This document shows positions 53,180-61,467 of a DNA stretch of 64,000 nucleotides, one piece after another; position 1 is the stretch's first letter; the number at the start of each line of letters is the position of its first letter. A program made the position numbers and the translations under genes. This DNA is from Zizania palustris. Lineage: Eukaryota > Streptophyta > Magnoliopsida > Poales > Poaceae. The stretch lies in assembly GCA_019279435.1 (NCBI GenBank), contig JAAALK010002060.1:186001-250000 (forward strand). Reading direction: 5' to 3'. The notes under the pieces were generated by a model. The model saw nothing but the letters and a program-made list of their open reading frames with translations. It did not search any database and was not told the origin of the DNA.

Positions 53180-54019
53180 ATGGAAGAGCACGGCGGCGGC
53201 TGCCACCCGTTGCTCCATGGCGGCCACCACCACCACCACCTCCAGCCACCCTCCCTCGCTTACACGTGGGAGCAACAGGTCGCGCCATTCGACCACGTCG
53301 GCGGCGGAGGAGGAGCTGAGCATCAGCTGGGGTGCGGGTTCTCGACGGCGTCCGAGCTCCGGCAGGCGCTGCTCCGCGCGCTGGCCGAGCTGGACGCGGC
53401 GCGCGCCGCGCACCAGGCGGAGCTACGGCGCATGGAGTCCGAGGCCTCGCGCCTCGCCGCGCTCGTGGCGTCCGCTGCCGCGGAGCGCGACGAGCTCCGG
53501 CGCCACTGCCACTCGCTCCTGCTGCTGCTCCACCACCAGAGCCAAGCTCCGGCGGCTCCGCCGCCGCAGAACCTCCCCGCGCCGCAAGCGTCGACAACAA
53601 TTGCCCACGCCGGCATCCTAGGAGTAGGAGGATGCGCCGCCGCCGCTGCGGACGAGCTGTCGCTGGACGGCGCCGACGAGGCGGAATTGGAAATGGCCCT
53701 GGCACGGCGGCTGCCAGAGAAGGGCCGGCTAGTGGAGGCCGTCGTGTCAGCCGGCCCGCTGCTCCAGACGCTGCTCCTGGCAGGCCCGCTCCCCCGGTGG
53801 CGTCACCCGCCGCCGTCCGCGCCGGCCGACATCCCGCCGTTCAACCCCGGCCGTCCCAGCCCAAGCAAGCCCGACGCCGCCGAAGCGTCCGCCGGCAACA
53901 ACTCCTTCTCGTCAGCCTCAGCCACTTCCTCATCTCCGGAGAGCAACTGCAGCGGCGGAGGCGGGTACGCGCCACTGGCGCCGCCGCTTCCGTATCACAT
54001 GAACCCCTTCTGCATGTAG
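53180..54019 (+). CDS. DUF1635 family protein
   Basis: Intronless, 279 residues, starting MEEHGGGCHPLLHGGHHHHH. Residues about 55-115 form an alanine- and glutamate-rich coiled coil (FSTASELRQALLRALAELDA to ERDELRRHC), the conserved ELRQALL...RDEL core of the plant DUF1635 family. A second conserved block near residues 178-212 reads LPEKGRLVEAVVSAGPLL followed by QTLLLAGPLPRWRHPPP, the other family signature. The C-terminus is serine/proline-rich and ends YHMNPFCM. The biochemical role of the family is unknown; no catalytic or membrane feature is present. An in-frame ATG lies upstream at 52,994, but the TATA box sits between it and this start and the extra residues are not family-like. It is the only plus-strand host gene in the window. 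Confidence 0.88.
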   Translation: MEEHGGGCHPLLHGGHHHHHLQPPSLAYTWEQQVAPFDHVGGGGGAEHQLGCGFSTASELRQALLRALAELDAARAAHQAELRRMESEASRLAALVASAAAERDELRRHCHSLLLLLHHQSQAPAAPPPQNLPAPQASTTIAHAGILGVGGCAAAAADELSLDGADEAELEMALARRLPEKGRLVEAVVSAGPLLQTLLLAGPLPRWRHPPPSAPADIPPFNPGRPSPSKPDAAEASAGNNSFSSASATSSSPESNCSGGGGYAPLAPPLPYHMNPFCM

Positions 54020-55850
54020 CATCGTCGCCGTCGCCGTCGTCGTAGGTGCAGCTAGCGCTGCATGGTCCCGTGCTTCCTGGGCGGGCACATGCGCGCCACT
54101 AAGATCGATCGATCCATCTATCACCACCATGAGAGGCTTAATCGTCATTAGAGCTAGCTTAATCAAGACGACGTAAGCTTTAGCTAGCTTATATATAAAT
54201 AAATTAAGGGCTTGATTTTGATTAGGAGGGGTGATTAGCTAGCTTGAGGTGTCATTAGTGGGGTGATTTATTACTATTAGCTTAGTGATTAAAAGTGGGC
54301 ACAAGCTAAGCACATGCATGCCACTACGCTAGCTCAGCTCCTCGTACATGTACACATCTAGTATCTATCTAAATCTAAATATATATCTAAATTTGTATTG
54401 TATTATGGATTAATTATATCTAAAGTTGTAGCTTTATTTTCTCATGAAAATTATGCGTGGTTTATTTATGTTGCCATCAAGTCCAAAAATATCATGTAAT
54501 AAGCTGAAGGGATGCAATTTCTATGATGTATATATGTGATATATTTGAATTCATAAATTAATGAAATTATTCTAAATGAACCTTAGGGTTTGGACATCAA
54601 AATTGGACAAAGTTCAGTCTGAACTAATAAAACCATTCAATTTTTTTTTGTTATTAACTTCGGCTTGACGATATTGCTTAAGATAAATGTCTGTTTGAAT
54701 TTTGGTGAATGTCTTAAAATAAACTATGTAAGTATTTTCACTTCACTGTTTATAACCAAGATAAATTTGGTGATAGTAAAATAAAGTGAAACATGATCAT
54801 GTTTTTTTGCATGGATGCATTCAGGTACATCAAAAATAGTTGTTTGCACAAGATTGTCAAATGTCAATTCTACTATTTCGACACTCGTTAAGAGGCTAAT
54901 ACCAGCTATTTCGGTCAATACTAGCCCATGACAACGGTCAATTTCAGCCATTTCGGTCAATTTTGGTTAACACCAATCAAATTTGCTTGTTAATTTTGTT
55001 TGACACATATATTATTACATGGTACTAATTAAAATAAGCTATGCATTGTATTTTGCATTTAAGCCCATAACTATATTTGAGATATGAACTTATATGTATA
55101 TGTATGTATACGTGTGTATCATAAATTGGCTTGTTTTGTTCATTGGATTTGTTCTTTGAATAAGCAGGGTCGGTCCCGAGATTAAGATTTCACGGATCAG
55201 GATGAACTAAAATTTATGAACCCTTATAATGATATAACAATAATATAGTATTTAAATTTATACGTGTATATAGGAAATATTACCGATATACAATTAAAAT
55301 ACCTACAAACAATAATATTTATATGGGATAGTGTGTACATATTAAATTATCTCAAAATTTTCTTGTAATGTTCCTTAAGACAAGAGATCGCCGAAACGTT
55401 GACACGTGTGAGTCGAAGAGAGGAAGTGTACCGTATATGTGTACATGTATAGTAGAGGATTTAGGATTTTACCAATGAGTGTGCTACGTCAAAATCTCTA
55501 ATGCAACTCGGTAAAAAAATCTAATTTATTAAATAATTATTAATTTTGCACTATAATTTATTTTATCTAATTAAGTAGATAATTATTAAATTTTACTATA
55601 GTAGTTTTGTTCCTTAAATAGGCCGAATGTGAACAATCATAGAAAAAAGAATATAAAATGTTAAAAAAATACATTATTCATAGCCATTATTGGTGATTGA
55701 ACCTAAGACATCATATTTGAGTGAAACACCTTAACCATTTGGCTACAATTTTTTTATAATTAATTGGATGCTAGTACATACTTAAATTATCTTTATACAT
55801 ACATATATATATACACATACATACAGATGCTAGTACATACTTAATCTATC
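54020..55850. other. 3' flank and AT-rich intergenic sequence
   Basis: The first 500 bases probably include the DUF1635 3' UTR. GATCGATCGATC near 54,103. No further gene or clean transposon end. Confidence 0.4.
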
Positions 55851-55855
55851 TTTAT

Positions 55856-55938
55856 ACATACATACATACATACATACATACATACATACATACATACATA
55901 CATACATACATACATACATACATACATACATACATACA

Positions 55939-55972
<34 letters not shown>

Positions 55973-55990
55973 CATACATACATACATATT
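55856..55990. repeat. (CATA)n microsatellite
   Basis: About 30 units of CATA with one TATA interruption near 55,968. A short TACATACTTA duplication precedes it at about 55,770 and 55,830. Confidence 0.95.
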
Positions 55991-56042
55991 TGAGTGTTCT
56001 ATTTCGTGATATATCCTTTTTTTCATTATATAATAAAACAAC

Positions 56043-56130
56043 ACATCTGTTTAATTTGTTGAGTGTATATAGTGCATTCAATTCAAAAAAAATTGGAGAA
56101 AGAAGTGAGTAGAGCTTGGAATTAATTCAT
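56043..56130 (+). repeat. Left copy of a direct repeat around an LTR fragment
   Basis: ACATCTGTTTAATTTGTTGA through TGGAATTAATTCA; repeated at 56,342-56,439 with about 10 bases of insertions. Confidence 0.85.
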
Positions 56131-56341
56131 ACGCTTAAGGTTATTCACGCTCTAAAGCTCATACTACAAACACAAGATTAAGGTTATTATCTTCCGGGAT
56201 ACCCAAATCTATCTAAAAACTCTCTTATTGTCACTTAGCTAGAGATAACCATCAAGATTTGTCCACGGTTCTCCCCAACGCCTAATCAAATCCATACCGC
56301 GAGCATCCCCGTGGTACACCGTTGCTTCGTGCGCAACGACA
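56131..56341 (+). mobile_element. LTR 3'-end fragment
   Basis: AAGGTTATTATCTTCCGGGA and ACCGTTGCTTCGTGCGCAAC resemble the end of the LTR remnant at 45.2-45.4 kb. Confidence 0.6.
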
Positions 56342-56439
56342 ACATCTGTTTAACTTGTTGAGTGTATATATAGTGCATTCAATTCAACAAATTTTGGAGA
56401 AATAAAGAAGTGAGTAGAGTAGAGTTTGGAATTAATTCA
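56342..56439 (+). repeat. Right copy of the direct repeat
   Basis: See 56,043-56,130; the order is repeat, LTR fragment, repeat. Confidence 0.85.
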
Positions 56440-56523
56440 AGCTCACTCTACAGTCGGACCCAGCAATATAATTGCATTATTTCTGAAATGTGAGTTTGAA
56501 AGTTGAAACAAGAAGCTCTAGCT

Positions 56524-56850
56524 CACTACCGGAAAACAGATATTTGCCGAGTGCCACGGTGTTTGCCGAGTGCATTTCATCGGGCACTCGGCACAAAGGT
56601 GTTTGCCGAGTGCCCTGTGAAATACACTCGGCAAACACCGTGGCACTCGGCAAAGACTAGGGTTTGCCGAGTGTCACACCATAGGCACTCGGCAAAGCAC
56701 CTGAAAAATCACCCGCCCAATTTTTTGCTGACGACGTTATGGCGGCAGGGTTAAAAATCAATTTTGCCGAGTGCCACTAACGGACACTCGGCAAATGCTA
56801 TCCTTTGCCGAGTGCCACAAATAAAAACACTCGGCAAATAATATGTAGTT
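56524..56850 (+). mobile_element. CACTA element of the TTTGCCGAGTG family, one end only
   Basis: Starts CACTACCGGAAAACAGATAT followed by TTTGCCGAGTGCC and CACTCGGCAAA repeats in both orientations, the sub-terminal motif of this family. No matching TTCCGGTAGTG end is found before the copia element, which seems to interrupt it. The other part would lie beyond 64 kb. Confidence 0.75.
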
Positions 56851-56869
56851 GCCATTATTTCATGTGAGA

Positions 56870-58941
56870 TCACAATTTAAGCCTACATCACATTTAAAAC
56901 TGAGAAACCAAGGGTGGTTTCGGTGTTTTGTGATGAGTGATTGACTGGATTTTACCCTCTGTTCGAAGGGTACCTCCGGAGGGGCTTCGGAGGTGGTACC
57001 TCCGAAGGGTGTTCGGAGCTGGTCTCTCCGAAGTGTGTTCGGAGGTGGTCTCACCGAAGGGTGTTCGGTGTTTGCTTGCTGCAGCTGTTGCAGCGGAGTG
57101 TACTCGTCGGAGGGGTCCGACAGTACACGATGACTGGGTTCGTACCGATGGCTTCGGTACTTTGGGCGGTACACCGGAGTGTGTGCCGAAGGTTGCTAAC
57201 CCGGAGAGGTCTCCGGAGTACTGGATACACTTGTTTGCTTGTCTGTGGTGCGCAGGGACTTCGGAGGCGACGGACAGGGTTCGAGCCAGGTGAACTTGGG
57301 TCAAGCGGGTGGTTTGATGCCAAGGGAGCGGGGAGCTCCGTCACGGTGGCTGCGAAGGTGGTCCGGGTCGGTCCTCGGGTCGAGGCGTGCCAGGTGAAGG
57401 CAGAGAGTGCGGAGCGTGGCTCCGGCTGAAGGTACTCCGAGACAAGTCCTCGGAAGTGAGGCACTTCGAAGGTACTCCGAATGGAGTGACTTCGGAGTTG
57501 GTGGAACAAGTCCTCTGCGGAGGCAAGGTGTTCGAAGTGTGCTCCGGAGGGAGACACTCGAAGGGTGCCCGACGAAGGTCTCAGAAGTCGAGGCGCATCG
57601 AAGGCATGGTCCGGGTGAGGCTCGTCGAGGAGTGTGCTCGGAGTGAGACACTGCGACGAAGTGCTCATGGAATGCTTCATGCGGAGGCCTTGGACGAAGG
57701 AGGGACTTCGAAGGGTGGTACTCCGAAGGTGGGGGCTTCGGAGTGTGAAGGACTTCGGAGCGAGGCTAGCTCCGGAGTGAGGTTGACTTGAGGTGCTTCG
57801 GCCATGCATGGCTTCGGTACACGGACGGACGGTGTTCGAGCTCGGAGTAGCTGCGAAGCTGTGGTGATCCACTCCGGAGGTGGTGGTGCGAAGGCCCAAG
57901 GGCTTTGACGGCTTCGGCTCAAAACCGTCACTGTATCGAAGGACTTCTTCGGCGGAGCGAAGGCCAACAGGCTGCAGGCTTCTCGCCGAAGCTTCCGCAC
58001 CCCTCGCGTGCGAAGGGAGGTTCCAGAAGTCAACTCTGTAAAGGCTGACACTGTCTGTTCTGAAAAAGGCTGACACTGTCCCCTCTGCAGCTGACAGAGA
58101 AGCCTCCAAAATAAAGGTGGACTACCTTTTGTACCCCTTAGTTCTGTAGAGACAAAATGGATGTAAACCCTAGGGGTAAAGTAGTCACTTCCTTAGGATG
58201 AAGCCGTGGGCTATAAATATGGGGGCTCGGTAGGTAACATTTAACACTTTGAGCATTTACTGTTGAGCTCCTGTAGCCACACTTCGATTGAATACATCCT
58301 GAGTTCATTTTCAGTGTTCCTTGTTCAAGCGGCGAAGCCCTGTTTTGCCTTGTGCTTTTTGCTTGAGCTCGATCTACATACTTCGCTAGTTTAGTGCACC
58401 GAAGCCTGTTGAGGCGAAGGTTGTTTTTCGTGCGAGGTGTGTTTTGTCAGTGTGCTGTCGCTCTGTGTAACACGAGGCAAGACCTCGCTGCTTACTAGCG
58501 AAGCCCTGATCTTTTCCCGTAGTGCTTCGTGTGTCGAAGCCCTTAGCGTGTTCCGTTTTGTGTGCGTGTAGACCTTCGGGTACGAAGCCCAGCACCCGTT
58601 GCTGTCGCCAAGTACTTGGTCGAAGTCCTCAGAGGGCTGTCCACTCTTGCGAAGGGTGAAGTGCGAAGCCTGCTCGAAGCACCTCGTGTGCGGAGCCTGC
58701 ACTGACTTAGCAGAGTAGATTTTCGAGGGTTGTTAGTGGAGCGAAGTCTTCTTGGCTTCGAACTTTTGCTCCTCCGAAGCCTGTGTTCGAAGGTGTCGAA
58801 GTACCTCCGAACCAGACCTTCGAAGGTTGTGTTCGAAGCCTGTTCCGCAGAAGACAGAACAGAACCGAAGGCTAAGTTTTTAGCCAGAAATTTTAAAAGC
58901 TCCCATTCACCCCCCCTCTGGTCGCCGTTTCCGGTCCAACA
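56870..58941 (+). mobile_element. 5' LTR of a copia element (start approximate)
   Basis: The 3' end is placed at CCAACA (58,941), two bases before the primer-binding site. The 5' end must lie in about 56,860-56,960 but cannot be fixed without the other LTR. The U3 is rich in CTTCGGA/TCCGAAG words. TATAAATA at 58,212-58,219 is the likely promoter. Long frames on both strands here (for example 57,051-58,109 minus) have no domain and are not called. Confidence 0.75.
58212..58219 (+). promoter_or_regulatory. LTR TATA box
   Basis: TATAAATA in CGTGGGCTATAAATATGGGG, about 730 bases before the LTR end. Transcription of the element would begin some 30 bases downstream. Confidence 0.6.
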
Positions 58942-58943
58942 AT

Positions 58944-58955
58944 TGGTATCAGAGC
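58944..58955 (+). other. Primer-binding site (initiator tRNA-Met)
   Basis: TGGTATCAGAGC, complementary to the 3' end of plant initiator methionine tRNA and the usual primer-binding site of copia elements, two bases after the LTR. Confidence 0.9.
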
Positions 58956-59005
58956 GGGTTAAGATCACCAGTTGACCTTAACCGGTTTTGTGATCTGTTG
59001 GCGAC

Positions 59006-60775
59006 ATGGATAGAGGCAGTAAAATTCCTCTGTTCGATGGGACAGATTTTGCATACTGGAAGGTGCGCATGGAGGCTTACTTGTTAAGCCAAGGAAATGC
59101 AATTTGGGAGATTGTGGACTCACAATACTCCATCCCTGATACCCGCACCACTCAAACTGAAAAAGATCAGTATATTGCCAACTCGAAGGCAAGGAACATA
59201 CTGTTCATTGGTTTGAGTCGGAGTGAGTTCGATAGGGTACAGCACCTTAGGACTGCTAGGGAAATTTGGACAACACTCACTGTCTTTCATGAGGGCTCTG
59301 CTCAGATTAAGGCCAGGCGCCAAAGCACCTACAATCAACAGTATCAGCTGTTTGTGCAGGCACCTGGTGAATCTGTAGATGCCATGTTTTCTCGCTTTGA
59401 CGCGATAGTGAGTAACTTGCGATCCAACGGGACGCTTGCTTACAGTGATCACGATAGGGCTATCAAGCTTCTCTATGCTCTTGACCGTAGCATATGGGAG
59501 GTGAAGATATCCAGCATTGAGGAGTCCACAGGCTATGACACATTGACCTGTGACGAACTCTTTAGCAAGCTGAAGTCCACAGAGATTGCCAAGGCATCTC
59601 TTGCGGTGCACAGAAGCTCTTTGCCACAGCCATTGGCATTGGTTTCTAGCACTAGCCGTGGCACCACTGCAGAACCAAGCACATCAGGCACTTGTGTTCT
59701 TGCAGATGGTTTTGCTTTGTCCTCCCTGGTCTCCGTCACAAAGGAGCAGGTGGATACTCTAGCAGATGACGAGCTTGCTCTCATTGCCCGGAGGTTCACC
59801 CGCTTTCATCATGAGAGACGGGATCAGAGGAGAAGTGGTTTTAGTGGCTGCTATGAATGTGGCGACACCTCTCACATAAAGGCCAATTGCCCCAAGGTCA
59901 AAAAGAGAGATGAGAGTGACCGCCCTAAATTCCACAAAAAGGAGAGGAAGCCCTTTGTGAAGGGCAAGCGCGGCAAGATGGCTAAGAAAGTAGCCAAGGC
60001 CGCTTCCAGAGCTTTTGTTGCTGCTCTCAGCGACATCGACACTTCCTCAACTGAGGAGTCGAGCTCTGAGGAGGAGGAGTCCCCAAGGAAGGAGGACAAG
60101 AAGGACAAGAAGGGACGTGACTTCACCGGCCTTTGCTTCATGGCCGACAGCGATCACAGCGGCGATGAGCTTGACTCATCTGAGGTAAACCTATCATCTG
60201 ACCAGCTACTAATTAAATTAGATGAGCTGAATGAAGTAGTGCTAGGTCAGGATAGATTACTTGTTCAAGCCGCTAGAGAAAGAAAAGACCTTAGACTTAG
60301 GCTAGAAAATGTTTCTACTGAATATGCCATGCTTAAGTCTAAGTTTGATGATGCTGAATGTGAGTCCTGTTCTGTTGTCATGAGTGAGCTTGCTCAGTTG
60401 CGTTCTGTTCATGCTCAAACTCTTTCTGAGCTTGAGACTGCACAGAAGCAGCTTTTGGAGGTGGATTCTAGACCTCATGATGTTATTGATTGCATGAACT
60501 GCTCTTTATTACGCGATAGCATTAATTTACGTGATAAGCATGTTCATGATTTGGAGGCTAGATTGGAAAGGGCCGGTAGTTCTAAGGATGTGCAACCTGT
60601 TTGTGACACTTGCATTACCCTTAAGGACCAGCTAGGCACTGTTAGAGAGCGGGCTGAAAACCTCATGTCCGAAAATGAATACCTTCTCTCTGTGGTGAAC
60701 AAATGCACTGAAGGGAAGGGTAGGATGGATTTGCTCTTGGCCAAGACCAAGTGTGTGCTGACAGAGCCGGGGTAG
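59006..60775 (+). CDS. Copia gag protein
   Basis: 589 residues starting MDRGSKIPLFDGTDFAYWKV, the usual gag opening of plant copia elements. The UBN2-type gag domain covers about residues 10-200. A zinc knuckle CYECGDTSHIKANC (C-x2-C-x4-H-x4-C) is near residue 281, followed by a lysine-rich and then an acidic serine-rich stretch and a coiled coil (about 400-580). The frame stops at 60,773, but the homologous sequence continues in another frame from about 60,751, so a single-base change has probably shortened it. The layout (large UBN2 gag, long LTR) suggests the SIRE/Maximus group. Confidence 0.85.
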   Translation: MDRGSKIPLFDGTDFAYWKVRMEAYLLSQGNAIWEIVDSQYSIPDTRTTQTEKDQYIANSKARNILFIGLSRSEFDRVQHLRTAREIWTTLTVFHEGSAQIKARRQSTYNQQYQLFVQAPGESVDAMFSRFDAIVSNLRSNGTLAYSDHDRAIKLLYALDRSIWEVKISSIEESTGYDTLTCDELFSKLKSTEIAKASLAVHRSSLPQPLALVSSTSRGTTAEPSTSGTCVLADGFALSSLVSVTKEQVDTLADDELALIARRFTRFHHERRDQRRSGFSGCYECGDTSHIKANCPKVKKRDESDRPKFHKKERKPFVKGKRGKMAKKVAKAASRAFVAALSDIDTSSTEESSSEEEESPRKEDKKDKKGRDFTGLCFMADSDHSGDELDSSEVNLSSDQLLIKLDELNEVVLGQDRLLVQAARERKDLRLRLENVSTEYAMLKSKFDDAECESCSVVMSELAQLRSVHAQTLSELETAQKQLLEVDSRPHDVIDCMNCSLLRDSINLRDKHVHDLEARLERAGSSKDVQPVCDTCITLKDQLGTVRERAENLMSENEYLLSVVNKCTEGKGRMDLLLAKTKCVLTEPG

Positions 60776-61467
60776 CTCTAGGTTTGGGTTTTGAGAGGAT
60801 AGCTTCAGATAGTAATTCCAAAACTGTTTTTACCTCTCCTACCACCCTAGAGAAAGAGAGAGCTCTGTTGGACACCCCTCCAGCCAAAAAGCCTACCCAT
60901 CCACCAAAGAAAACCACTCCTCCTGCCAAGAAAAATCCTCCCAAGAAAACCACACAGAAGAAACCCAAGGAGCCTGTGAGAGTTGCTCCTATGACCCATG
61001 AGAGTGCCCCCAGGAGAGTGTTTCACTGTTCTTACTGTCAGCGGGCGGGTCATTTGGTTGGGTTTTGCTTTCGTCGCATCAAGGATGAGCGACGTGCACA
61101 GGCGATGAGCTATCAGGACATGCATTACCCATCTTTAGGTATGCATGAGTCTGAGTATTACTCTCGTCCTGTTTTCGAGGCTCCTCGTGCTTCTCGGAGA
61201 GGTTTTGCTCCTCGAGGTGTTCACCATGTTCCATATGGTGGTAGACCTCGGGCGAGTAGCTTTGTACCTCGTCAGAGTAGGAGACCTCGACATGCTTTGC
61301 GTTCTTTGCATGTAGGTAGACCTCACACTTTGCATCATTCTGATTATTATGTGCGTAGACCGTCTGCTTTTACTGTGCCTACTACTCGTGTCACTCAGTG
61401 CTGGATGCCTCGTCATTATTTTACTCACCCCAGCACTGAGCGATCGAGGCGTTCTTATCATGTGTAG
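60751..61467 (+). CDS. Continuation of gag with a second zinc knuckle
   Basis: Open frame in a different phase, reading GVALGLGFERIASDSNSK, then a lysine/proline-rich linker and a second zinc knuckle FHCSYCQRAGHLVGFCFRR (C-x2-C-x4-H-x4-C), and ending in an arginine/tyrosine-rich part and a TAG at 61,465. It has no good start of its own, so it is best seen as gag sequence detached by a frameshift near 60,755. It is in frame with the protease-integrase part that follows the TAG. Confidence 0.75.
   Translation: MCADRAGVALGLGFERIASDSNSKTVFTSPTTLEKERALLDTPPAKKPTHPPKKTTPPAKKNPPKKTTQKKPKEPVRVAPMTHESAPRRVFHCSYCQRAGHLVGFCFRRIKDERRAQAMSYQDMHYPSLGMHESEYYSRPVFEAPRASRRGFAPRGVHHVPYGGRPRASSFVPRQSRRPRHALRSLHVGRPHTLHHSDYYVRRPSAFTVPTTRVTQCWMPRHYFTHPSTERSRRSYHV

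Noticed and set aside
55830..56081. Frame with repeated MYVC
   Set aside because: Translation of the (CATA)n microsatellite.
57051..58109. 352-residue minus-strand frame
   Set aside because: Lies in the copia LTR, antisense, no domain; explained by the CTTCGGA word array.
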